Part shown: positions 46,131 to 55,914 of the stretch, one piece after another
Numbering within the stretch: position 1 is the first letter of the stretch
Layout of the letters: every line of letters starts with the position of its first letter
Assembly: GCA_028583605.1 (NCBI GenBank)
Contig: CM053331.1
Coordinates: 13,314,857-13,378,856, forward strand
Source: Dastarcus helophoroides
Taxonomy: Eukaryota; Arthropoda; Insecta; Coleoptera; Bothrideridae
Direction: 5' to 3'
Length of the DNA stretch: 64,000 nucleotides
Notes under the pieces: generated by a model
Seen by the model: the letters and a program-made list of their open reading frames with translations, nothing else
What the model was told of the DNA's origin: nothing
Database searches by the model: none
Position numbers and translations under genes: made by a program

Positions 46131-46552
46131 CAAAAAAGTGATACAAAAGGTGTAATATTTGATAGTATTTTTACGAATTACATTTACTATCTATTTGTAG
46201 AAAATTGCCTTGTAAAAGTCCTTTTTGCGGTTCTTTTTTTTTCACATTTTTCTTCCAATTTTAACACTGGCAAAGGCCTACCTATTCTTTTATTTTCATT
46301 TTCTCTTCCATTGGTGTAAACTTATACTGTTCCTTTTAAAAATAATTAAATCTTCTAAAACCTAAAGCAGAATACTGATATAGACAAACATTAACTTTGA
46401 ATTTTCATGCATATTGACAATGTCATAATTAGTGATGGGTGTTTATTCAGCAAACTTTTTTTTCAATAGTTAGAAGCAAATATACCAAATCAACAAATTA
46501 TTAATAATTAGGCCCTAAAATGGGTTCTGATATCTCTTTGTGAATGGCGATA

Positions 46553-46735
46553 CTATTAAAAAATACAACAAAAGTTGCTCTAACTCGTTTCGACAGCCAA
46601 GCTACTATCTTCAGAGAGATACTAACCATCTCTCTGAAGATGATAGCTTGGCTATCGAAATGCATTACAGCAACTTTTGTTGTATTTTTTAATCATTCTT
46701 GGTTTCAGGGGACAAGATTTATATATCAAGTACAT
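46553..46735. mobile_element. Penelope-like terminal fragments, inverted pair (copy E)
   Basis: The left half on the - strand runs from the centre through gttgctctaactcgtttcga. The right half on the + strand runs through the hammerhead-like core at 46630-46670, then caacttttgttgtat and ttggtttcaggggacaag. The halves meet near gagatactaaccatctctct. Each half is one terminal segment, joined head to head. Confidence 0.75.
46630..46670 (+). ncRNA. hammerhead-like ribozyme motif, copy E
   Basis: ctct, core ctgaaga, a spare t, perfect stem II gatagc/gctatc around ttg, then gaa, then the self-complementary atgcat, t and acag. Compared with copy F (gacagc/gctgtc and acgcgt), both stem II and the stem III palindrome differ while keeping pairing. 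Stem I has a mismatch here. Activity is not shown. Confidence 0.5.
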
Positions 46736-46739
46736 TAAA

Positions 46740-48265
46740 AATTTCACGAGAAGCTACAAAACAAAAAACCTGCGTAACTGCAATGGAGTCCGTGGAAGAT
46801 AGATAAATGCCTATGATCATAAATATTATAAATATTACTCTGTAATGCTTCTTGAAGTGATTGTTCTGGAGAAATCGGGGTATTCCACATTAGGGATACT
46901 ATTCCACAATTATTTTCCCTTAAGAAAGGAAAAGTTGAAATTCTACAGCAAGGTGGGTAACAGATGCTTATAATTCATTCGGATGCGGATATAAAAACGA
47001 ATTATTTTTGCCAAATGAGTCGTTATATATTTGATTTTTATTTTTTTGTGTTAATAACGGTCCAACACCAAATAGAATAGGTAGTATTACAAGCTTTTTA
47101 AAATATGGAAAATGGTTCAGCATGTGCAACCTAAGGTACACAGTGAACCAGTGGGGGTAGATCAACAGTAAACCTCTTATGAGCTGCTGAATGAGCAAAA
47201 TTTAACTATGTACTTGTTATTACACAGTGAAATGTTTAAATAATGAGTGGGGACAACGTGGATATGGTTACTATTGGTTACACCAGAAAACTTGGCTCGA
47301 TACATGTAATCTAGTGACAGATGCATTAAGAGGCATAATCTCAGCTAAAAAAATTTAGAAGAAGATTTATAAAAAGCCCATTTGACACTTTGTACGAAGA
47401 TAAGTACACAGAAAAACATGGTTTACCGTGTGCTCTACTTTTCTGGTTTACTGTATACCATTAACAATCTACACCTTTCGATGTTTTAAGTACATATATT
47501 AAAAACAAACAAAAATAACTAAAGTGATAACGGAAACGATACAAAACTGGTAACTAAGGGTTTAGATTAGAGACTTATTTCACGATAGAAATCTCAGGTA
47601 TCTAAGACTATATTTCCTTGGCCGTTTACACTATGACACAAATATAGCTGAATAAAATTGCTGACACTTCTAGCTGAGATAAAGTGTCGATATAAAATGT
47701 TTTTGCTAGTTTAAATAAACAAAATTTGTCTAATTAAATTTGCAAATTACTTATATGGAATAGTAACTCATTGTTATAAGTGATATACAATAATGAATCG
47801 CATGAAATATCTCGAGAGAAAGTAGACAACTTCTGAGATATTTGTCGGACACTGGCTGAAATTTGAATGGACATCTTTTGTCGTGTAATTTATCGCAGCT
47901 GTGTGATTAGTCTCAGATAGCTTCTCTCAGGTTGGTTTACACATGACATATTTTTATGTCAGAGAAAAATTCACGGAATAAATGATCTAATCTAAATTCA
48001 CCCTTAGGAAGTGTACAACATTTGAATGTACAAAAAAAAAATCATGGAAGTTTTAGCAACTAAATTAATCTTTATATTTTATTTTTTTCATTGAAAAACA
48101 CGAATTAGCTTATTGCGCGGGCCTTTTCATTGGGAGCTTGTCATCTATTGGGGTGCGAAAAGTCTGAAAAATTGAGTCTTTTTGTCTTCTCGGCATCATC
48201 TGTCAACCTTTAGTTTACATAATTTGAGTGGTGATTCACTGTGTACCATTGTTCACCACTTGACC
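46740..48265 (+). other. intergenic sequence, no gene seen
   Basis: Unique AT-rich DNA with no convincing ORF. ggtacacagtgaa at 47135-47147 has an inverted match at 48235-48247, but matches of this length are expected by chance in a window of this size. Confidence 0.3.
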
Positions 48266-48269
48266 CCAA

Positions 48270-48800
48270 ACTGAGACTTTTGCAATATGCTTCGAATTTT
48301 CACAACATATTGATAATAGAATAAACATTTTTTTAAAAGGACAATATTTCGAGTATAATGTCAAAATTTTATTCAAAAAAGTAGCAATTGCAAGTTTAAG
48401 GTCGAAATTTTGAGAAAACATAAAAATTTCGACAGAAATGAGAAAGAACGTTTAACGAATTTTTCAGATGAAATTCAAGAAAAAAATAAAACTTCCAGAA
48501 AACAAATTAAGATCTGTCGTGTTCTTGACATTAAAAGTTCAACTTTTTAGGAAACCTTAAATTTAATGCAAACAATTTTTGAGCATAAATTCTAACTTAT
48601 TTTAAGCTAAAAAAAACAAAATCTCTAAAAGAAATTTTCAAAAAGATAAAAAGTTGATATTTGGGAAAAGCTTCGATTTATAAAAAAAAACAACTTTGAA
48701 CTCTTTTCAAGAAAAAAGTCGAAATGTCATAAAAGTCGATAAAAAAATCAATAAGAAATTAGAAATCTATAGAAAGATTTTTTTAAAGATTAATCCGCCT
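48270..48800. repeat. degenerate A/T-rich tract
   Basis: A-rich words on the + strand (aaaagtcgaaatgtcataaa). It stops at the 3' end of the retrotransposon fragment at about 48800, which suggests that the retrotransposon inserted at its edge. Confidence 0.5.
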
Positions 48801-50520
48801 ACTTATTCAGAATAGGTTGTAATTTTTGGGGAAAATTCCATTCGGTAACGAGTTCCATAGCTTCGAAGTTCTATAGAAAAAATAGTCTCCGTAGACAGAA
48901 GTCCTTAGTGTATCAAGCTGGACCGCACAGGAATTTGCTCTCTCCGACTGCCTTGTATGCTTCAAAAATCTTGCCCTCGGGGAGATCAATTCTATTAGTT
49001 CCTGCCAGCATCTCCCATGATAGTACTTGTAGAAAAAAGACAAGTCACGAACTATCCGCCTGTGCTCTAGTGTTTCAAGAGAATGGGTCAAACTCTCGCC
49101 ATCAATTAGGCGAATTGCTCTTCATTAAATTTAATTGAAAAGAGCTAAAGTGTGCTTTGGGCTGAACTCCAAACATGAGAACAGTATTCTAGTGTTTGCC
49201 TAGCTTGAGCTTTGTATAGTGTGAGTAACTGGTGAGATGTGAAGTACTTTTTAGATTTAAAAAGAAAGCCTAGCTTCTGAGAGGCGGACTTGGCAATGAT
49301 CGTCCCAAGAGAAGTTAGTGCTCGCATTCATTCCTAGGACAGACAGATTAGATCCCATCGGGAGGATTTTAACGTCCATTAGTATGTTTGTTGCATTTTC
49401 CCTAGATGTTTTCTTAAAGAAAATCGCGGCCTGAATTTTTGAAGCGTTGAAGTCGACCAGATTTTTCTTACTCCATTCCAGAACTCCAAAAACGGTTGAT
49501 CTTACACAAAAAAATGCAGAAGGCATTTTTTGTAGATATTTGTACGGTGAACAATTTTTGTAATTACCTCTATTGATCTCCAAGAAATAGGTGGCAAGAT
49601 TTTCGCGAAAAACTGATTTTCGTGACCTTTTGACCTTAATAACTTTTTTAGCCGGCACGATGTCAATGTCGTTTTTTCACATATTTATTAAAATGTCGTA
49701 ATAAAGGTGTATGCAAAGATTTAGCTCACTAGGAATTTTTCCGCAGATTCAGGTTTAAAACATTGGACTAATATTTGAGAATCTCGATGGTAATAACCTT
49801 TTCCATCACTTTAGATATAAGTGGCAACAAAGATATAGGGCGACAGTTGTTAGCCAGATTCCTTTTTCCCTTTTTAGGGACAGATTGCACCCTAGCAGAT
49901 TTCCAGATGTTAGGGAATACACCTTTGTTGTAGGAGAGTGTGAACAATTTGCTTATATAAGGTAAGATTAGAGTCAAATCTAAAGCGCGCTTCTTAAGAA
50001 CAATAGTGGGGATACCATCAAGGCCAGAAGCTTTCGATGTGTCGAGCTGGAGGAGAATCTTCCTGATTGTGCGTTGTCTGAAAACAACTTCAGGCATCGA
50101 AGTACCAAAAGGTTCTGCGTTTCGAGAATCAAGGTTGAAATTTTCAGCAAACATTAAGGCTAGCATGTCAGTCTTTTCCTTGGAAGTAGTCGCAATACTG
50201 TTATAGTAAAGGAGTAAAGGTGGAAAATTTAAAGATGTAGCATTCTTTTCAATGCATTTTGCAAATCCCCAAAGAGACCTGGAACTGTTCGAACAGTTGA
50301 TAGGCCTCTGGCGCATTTTACGATCGAAATCACTTTTTGCCTCATCAATAACCTGTTTGCAAAAATTTCGTGCATCTACAAAGGTGGTCTTAGTCTCGAC
50401 AGAGGGATTATTTCGCCAACGACGATATACGCGATTATTGCAGGAGTCAACTTAGGCACATTTTTTGTTGAACCAAGATTTACTGGAGGCAGACTTCTTT
50501 CGGTAGTAGGGAATTAAGCA
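48800..50520 (-). pseudogene. Jockey/CR1-like reverse transcriptase fragment lacking the catalytic core
   Basis: The - strand begins YRKKSASSKSWFNKKCA, then SSRSLWGFAKCIEKN, LDTSKASGLDGIPTIVLKK, FPNIWKSARVQSVPKKGKRN and NNCRPISLLPLISKVMEKVI (49768-50316), the early RT motifs. About 250 bp of unrelated sequence follows, then EWSKKNLVDFNASKIQAAIF, LGMNASTNFSWDDH, QLLTLYKAQARQTLEYCSHV and, at the end, EHRRIVRDLSFFYKYYHGRC with KLWNSLPNGIFP. The segment with the catalytic YxDD is missing. Stops and frame changes confirm decay. Confidence 0.85.
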
Positions 50521-50529
50521 TTCCATACC

Positions 50530-50880
50530 TATAACTCCTCAAATTTTCGATGTTATCGAAATTTTACGAAAAAGTTGAAGATTCTAGAAATAATTTAAAT
50601 TTAGAGTCAAACCTTTAGGAAACGTTCAAGAAATAAAAGGCTCTAAATATTTTCTTGCGCAAACGTCTCCTAGGTTCCTAGCTGACGATACTGACTTTTA
50701 ACATTATATAAGGTAGAAATTATTAAAAGAATCCTAAATTTATAAATTGAATTTTTAAGTTTAAGAGCAAAATTACAAAAGGAAATTTTTAAATTAATCA
50801 AAATTTAATATAAAATCTCGCGCAAAAATTCAAAGTTTCAAAAAAATTTCAAAGATCAAAACTTTTGAGACAAAAACCGT
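50530..50880. repeat. degenerate A/T-rich tract
   Basis: Short block of mixed-orientation words (aaattttcgatgttatcg, cgaaattttacgaaaaag) bordering the retrotransposon fragment. No gene. Confidence 0.4.
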
Positions 50881-51022
50881 TTTGCAGATGATCAGTGCAT
50901 ACTTTGTCTTTTTACGAGTCTATTTCTTTAGTATAGAAACTACTAAACATTTAAGTTTTAAACTCGAAATTATGGCTTTAATTTGGCACTTCCGATGTTT
51001 AAATCTAAAAGTTGAGGAATAT

Positions 51023-51499
51023 ACAGGGTGGACCATAAGTAATGGTACATAGAGCAAGGGTAGATTTTTAGTATAAAAATAACGTGATTTAGCCACATTT
51101 ACCTTATACCAAAAGTTGATAGAGGGTGTCAAAGTTGAAAAAAAATTGCGATTTTTTCGCATAACTGATGAACACATTTTACTATAGACAAGAAATTTGG
51201 CGGAGGGGGTTTCTTTGATCAAGAAATTCTAATTTGCTAACAGATTGTCAGTAACTCATAGGGGGCGCCACCTGCGCTACGTTGTATTATTATAAAGCAT
51301 CATAACTTTTTTATGCCTTCATATACACTTATTTTAAATAGATATTTTTATATACCCACATTTTTTACGAAAAAAAGGTATAATTTCTAAATGTTGATAC
51401 AAGCAACCGTTTTCAAGTTATTTGCCTTCAAAATTTGCGGTACGTTTATTTTAAGTTATGCAAATGTGAATTTTTCGCAGTAGGTTTCAAAATGAAAGT
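51023..51499. mobile_element. half copy of the 41.9-kb long-TIR element
   Basis: It begins acagggtggaccataagtaa and matches one arm of the element at 41873-43224, including the ggcgccacctgcgct segment and the gcaaccgttttcaag segment. It stops abruptly at 51499, where the Penelope-like copy F starts, so that insertion or a related rearrangement removed the other half. The - strand ORF 50920-51222 is only the translated arm. Confidence 0.8.
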
Positions 51500-51595
51500 A
51501 TGATGGAACGGACTGGTCCTTGGTTATCTTCAAAAATTGAAACACAAAACTTGTCCCCTGAAACCAAGAAAAATTAAAAAACACAACAAAGGTTG

Positions 51596-51636
51596 CTCTA
51601 ACGCGTTTCGACAGCCAAGCTGTCATCCTCAGAGAG
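51596..51636 (-). ncRNA. hammerhead-like ribozyme motif, copy F
   Basis: On the - strand: ctct, core ctgagga, one spare t, perfect 6-bp stem II gacagc/gctgtc around ttg, then gaa, the self-complementary acgcgt, t and agag. ctct/agag forms stem I, and cleavage would fall after the t that follows acgcgt. Because acgcgt cannot form a proper hairpin alone, stem III would need two molecules, as proposed for minimal hammerheads of Penelope-like elements. The spare base before stem II is non-canonical. No activity evidence. Confidence 0.55.
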
Positions 51637-51663
51637 AAACTAACATCTAATCTTAAAATTAAC

Positions 51664-51673
51664 CCTTATATAC
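51664..51673 (-). promoter_or_regulatory. TATA-like box of the Penelope-like element
   Basis: The - strand reads gtatataaggg about 30 bases before the ribozyme motif. This spacing would place transcription start close to the ribozyme, as expected if the terminal repeat carries the element's promoter. Inferred from sequence alone. Confidence 0.4.
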
Positions 51674-51763
51674 TAAGAATATTCACTTCGTGCGTGATCG
51701 GCCGCACCCGAACGCGCATCCAATCATACACGTCGTTATGTCACAATTTCTTATCTATCAACC

Positions 51764-51960
51764 TTAACTATTTTTAACAGATGAATGGCCTAAAGGTCCA
51801 GCGCAACCATTCATAAGGTTGTTTCCAGTCTTATGGATGGCTAAGCTCTCGCATGCATTTAACATATAATTCTTATTAACTACTCTTAACAATTTAATAT
51901 TATTATCTATCCTATGATCTAATTCAAAAGCATGTCGAGCCACACTATTGCAAAAAAGTT
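51764..51960 (-). pseudogene. GIY-YIG-like endonuclease C-terminal fragment (Penelope-like element)
   Basis: It reads NSVARHAFELDHRIDNNIKL then LRVVNKNYMLNACESLAIHK, then TGNNLMNGC and a stop at 51764. The pattern SxVARHAxExxHxID … R…ESLxIxK…NNLMN is that of the GIY-YIG endonuclease region at the C-terminus of Penelope-type polyproteins. The catalytic GIY-YIG motif itself would be upstream and is lost. The Met-Leu-rich start comes from a microsatellite. Confidence 0.65.
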
Positions 51961-52002
51961 TACCTATTATTATTAAAAATAATAATAATAATAACAATAA
52001 TC

Positions 52003-53342
52003 CGGGTGTTTCAAAATAGGATGTTTATACTTAGAAGCATAATCTTTCAGCGATTTTAAGAAAAAAAATTTATATTAACATGGGTCCGGAGCCGCTTTAT
52101 TTTTAAGTTACAGGGTCTTGATAATTGAGAAAAAAATTGGTGTTTCCTTAAATACTATGAAATCAATCGCAATATTTTTTCAAATTTTAGTAGTTACTAA
52201 CAAGGTTTAAAGGCGCACTTTTTGCTGAAAAAAAAATTTGCTTTTCTTCCAACAGTGGCGTTCATACTAATTTGTCTTTGAGTAGTCTTAACAAAAAAAC
52301 TGGTGCGGCACTGCTTTTCTACAAATTAAGTACCAATTTTATAAACAACCTTTACTTCTTAGGAAAATGCTCCCTTGAATTTTTTTCGTCTGGCGAACGG
52401 TTTTCGGTTAAAACAATTATTTAACTTTAAAAACTGTTTACTTATTTCGTAGTATGGGTTTATTAATTATTAAAAATAGTTATATCCCAAAAACATATAA
52501 ATCTAACTTACATATTAACACAAATTGTCATAAAGAAACATTAATGAACAAAGTTGTCTTATAATAAGGCATTAAATTTGTAGAAAAGAATATAAAACGC
52601 CCATCGAAACGCAAAGAAATGCATTTTATTTTTTTACTTGGAAACCGTTGGTCGGGTGAAAAAAGTTAAGGAGGACTTTCTACTAAAATTAAACACTCTT
52701 ACTGAAAGGGATATTTATTTTGAATAAAAAAAGCAGTGGTGAGATTTTTTTTATTAAAAGTATTCAAAGATATGTTATCGAAAACCGTTCGTCTCACAAA
52801 AAAAATTGAGGGGGCATTTTTACCAACAAGTGAAGGATTTTATGTATATGATGCTTATTTTAAAAAAAATCAATAGCGTAACATTTCAATTTAGCTATTT
52901 TATATAGATAGAAGAGTTTGAGAATTCGGGTAACATTCATTGTTCCACTTCCTAAATTGTACCCCTTGGCAGCAGTAAACGTAAGGGGGAAGCGAAGGGC
53001 ATGTGGAGCTGCAATATAGGATTTGGTAGGCTAAAGTAAACCGCCTCCTTAACTAAACCGCTTAATTTTTTCTGTTTTCTTAAATTTTTCTAAAAATTTA
53101 AGAAGTTCAATTTAAGCTAAATTACTCCACTAGGTGTATATTACTCAACCTTTTTGCCAAGAAATAAAGGTTGTTTATGAAATTGGTACTTAATTTTAAA
53201 AAAAGCAGTGATGCACCATTTTTCTCGTTAAGAATACTAGATAACATATTAGCACGGACGCCACTGATGGAAGAATAGCAAAATAATTTCCAGCAAAAAG
53301 TGCGTCTTTGTGCCTAGTTAGTATCTAGCAAAATTAAAATAG
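52003..53342. mobile_element. foldback element with ~180-bp arms
   Basis: The left arm (about 52185-52365) contains ggcgcactttttgctg, cttccaacagtggcgt and ttaagtaccaattttataaa. The right arm (about 53165-53340), inverted, contains gacgcactttttgctg, cttccatcagtggcgt and ttaagtaccaatttcataaa. Inner inverted words (gaacggttttcgg against cgaaaaccgttc) add to the dyad. The outermost left part starts ccgggtgtttcaaaatagga. No transposase. Confidence 0.7.
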
Positions 53343-53616
53343 TTATTTATGATACAAGTGTTAAAAGTGACATTTTATTTTGTGAGTGGGGAGTATTGCG
53401 GAACGAGCGTAGCGAGTGGAGCGACCCCACAGTTCTTTTTTCTTTTTTCCTTGCATATTTTTTCTTTTCTTTCTGTTTTTGTTGTGCATGTTTTTCAGGA
53501 TCATTTTTTATACGCTGATATCGTAAGATTTCTGCTAAACGCTTTTTTTCCAGGCGTTCTTCGCACGTCAATTTTTTTTGCTTGCTATCTGTAAGAAAAT
53601 TCATACATTTCAACAA
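53343..53616 (-). mobile_element. end of unidentified DNA element with a short basic ORF
   Basis: The first 90 bp repeat the 10615 element (gtgttaaaagtgacatttta, then gcggaacgagcgtagcgagt). On the - strand an 89-codon ORF (53616-53347) reads KLTCEERLEKKRLAEILRYQ and RIKNDPEKHAQQKQKEKKK, a highly charged stretch like the N-terminal R-x-R-x-K-DPEK region of several arthropod transposon proteins. It then runs into the repeat end. Fragmentary. Confidence 0.5.
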
Positions 53617-53619
53617 TTC

Positions 53620-54555
53620 TACTATGTTACAGTTTAAGAGAACAGTCTGATCTTATGTTATCATATCTCCCCTGGTCACTTGGTCCCTTTCCTGGTATCT
53701 GAAAAGCCAGGAGATATATGGCAGGGGAGAGATTTTTTCATTAGAAAACAAAGATAATTAAATGGATCTAATGAAAAGAAATAACTTAAAAGCATGACAA
53801 TGTACCCACAAAGCACAGAAAATATATACAATTAAATTTAAATATTTAAATAAATAATTTAAAATTAAAACTTACCATGGGAGAGATTGCGTTTACTGTT
53901 CACACCCACACAATTGAGTAGCGCGACTAAAATTACAGCTAATGATAGCACATGAATGTCTTGAGCGACTTCGATCCCTCATCTTTTGTCAATTGTCAAT
54001 CATTCATAAGTTTAAATTTCCAAGGAAAAGGTATATGCATAGTATTTTATAAGATTTCAAATGCCATTGGAGGAAGTGCGAAAAATGCGGGACAATATTT
54101 GTCCTGATTATTTTTTACGAAAAACACATTGTTTAATAATTTTATTTGTTACATTATAATTGCTAATTAGGCTAGTTTATGAAATTCAATGCAATGAAGA
54201 ATTGTGATTTATTTAGACTTATCTAATGTTATTAATTTACTGTACTTACAGCAAAGGGACACACCAGAGACATTTTTGAAGGTTTAAGTGCGATTGTGCC
54301 AAAACAAAGTAATTTATAATAATGAAACTTATGGTCAGTAGAGTAGACCTTTTACTCCACGAGATTATTAGGTCATTTATGACAATTTTGTTTTTAAACT
54401 ATATTATTTAATCATGGACGTCGAAAGTACCTTTTAAATGAGAATCAGCCAAGTATCTGATGTTTATTTCATTTTTAAAATTGGCCCTCATATCATTAAG
54501 TTTATGCTTTCCTATCGGAAACATATTAAGAATTTACACGACATGACAGGAGAAA
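53620..54555 (+). other. intergenic sequence, no gene seen
   Basis: Unique AT-rich DNA. At 53670-53735 catatctcccctggtcac and gccaggagatatatggcagg form an imperfect dyad. No ORF, RNA gene or splice structure can be supported. Confidence 0.3.
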
Positions 54556-54559
54556 GATT

Positions 54560-55060
54560 TAAATACAAACACTGATCTTGCAAAAAACACCCTTTACATG
54601 GGGTGCGCGATGACTGATAGTAGGGAAGGATGAACCGTGTGCAGCAAGCAGCTTTTTTTTATTTAAAACGGAAAACGCAAGTTCGACTAATGACGAGATA
54701 CCGGTCGAGTCGAAGAACGTCCCCAGCACGTTACATGCAAACCGTCCGCACGTCAGTTTACCTTGAACGTCGGTAGTACGTACCAGTGCATGCAATCTCA
54801 CCTGTCGCAACCGCAGCACACCTTGCTTTGTTTATACCTGTGATATCAGTGATAAGTGTATGCTTTTGAATTTTTTTACCGGATTAATTAGAGGAGAGCT
54901 TCAAATAAGGTGAGTTTCTTTCATAAATAACTGTTAAACGTTCCCGTTTTTGTAGAAGTAAAAACTTCGCGAAAAGTTGTTACGAACGGTTTCGCCGTCA
55001 GCTATGTGTACTGGAAGAGGTAATAACCTGCTTAAATTTGTACATTGCTATTATGAGTGG
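54560..55060 (+). promoter_or_regulatory. GC-richer stretch, possible promoter and first exon
   Basis: About 54650-54830 is rich in CpG (gagataccggtcgagtcgaa, ccgtccgcacgtcag), unlike the flanks. A donor-like caaataag|gtgagtttc follows at about 54910, and a possible small exon (gttacgaacggtttcgccgt … ggaagag|gtaata) at about 54957-55020. This could be the 5' end of a + strand gene whose coding exons lie beyond the window. No coding evidence; an old mobile element is the alternative. Confidence 0.25.
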
Positions 55061-55910
55061 TTGTAAAGTATTAATGTAGGATATAAAGAGTAATTGTCTA
55101 CAATAAATGGACTACAACACAAAATTGCTTAAATTATAAAATATGAAATGCGACAATAATTACGGTAAAATTTTTAAATGCATGCTGCATAATTGCACAT
55201 GACCTAACTTATTTAAGAGTGCAATTGATGGCAAAATTTCCTATCTGCGAAACTTTATGAACATTGGTATTATTTAGAAGTCGACGCGGTAAAAATAATA
55301 CACAAATAACAAAAACACCAGAGAGAAATATGAATAGATGAGAGACAGTCAGTCTATCAAAAATGCAAATCAGCGCCAGCAACCGCGATTTTTTATCTTT
55401 ATTTTTAACTGAATTATCTCAAATTTTCTCTTTTTTGTCTAAAGCCGCTACTTTCTGTTGGAAAAATCACTTTTTCTTTACTTTATTGATATTATAGATC
55501 AAAACTGACTTATATTTTGGAATATATGTTACATTTCGCATAAAATGACATTATTTTCGTTGCAAAATTGGATTCTTCGGGCGATTATAAAAGCCAAAAC
55601 GAATTAAACAGGGTAAATACCCTGCTGAATCTCATGGAAAGAATTTTTGAACTAAAACTTTGCGCCTCTCACAGAAGTTGATTCATTTTATTAACCTTCC
55701 AACTTTAAGAACCTAGACAAATTTTGAAGAGATATCGAGGTTGGAAATGAAAAACATTTGATAGCTACCCCTTTCCTATTTTTTTTTACAAAAGATGAAG
55801 GCGAGTTATCATTGGAAACATAGCGTCACGTGTTTGGTGTAGTTTTTTTTATTATTCATTCAACAAAAATAAACTACCTTTACAAAGTTGAAAAAGCGTA
55901 AAAATCTGTT
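55061..55910 (+). other. intergenic sequence, no gene seen
   Basis: Unique AT-rich DNA without ORFs of note. cttattaaccttccaacttt-like wording at about 55690 recurs near 57600 (ttaaccttccaactttaaca), hinting at a further dispersed repeat. Confidence 0.3.
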
Positions 55911-55914
55911 CATA

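Larger units (their letters stand above)
51500..52002 (-). mobile_element. Penelope-like retroelement, 5'-truncated (copy F)
   Basis: This is the most complete copy. Reading the - strand: a GIY-YIG-type endonuclease C-terminus (51997-51764), a spacer with a TATA-like site, the hammerhead-like motif (51636-51596), then gcaacctttgttgtg, ttggtttcaggggacaag, and the end ggaccagtccgttccatc. The upstream reverse transcriptase is missing. The truncation point lies in an aataat microsatellite at about 51960-52002. The order ORF end – promoter-like site – ribozyme matches the terminal repeats described for Penelope-like elements. Confidence 0.75.

Noticed and set aside
47135..48247. 1.1-kb element bounded by ggtacacagtgaa inverted repeats
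   Set aside because: A 13-bp inverted match is expected several times by chance in 64 kb, and no longer arm similarity or target duplication was seen.
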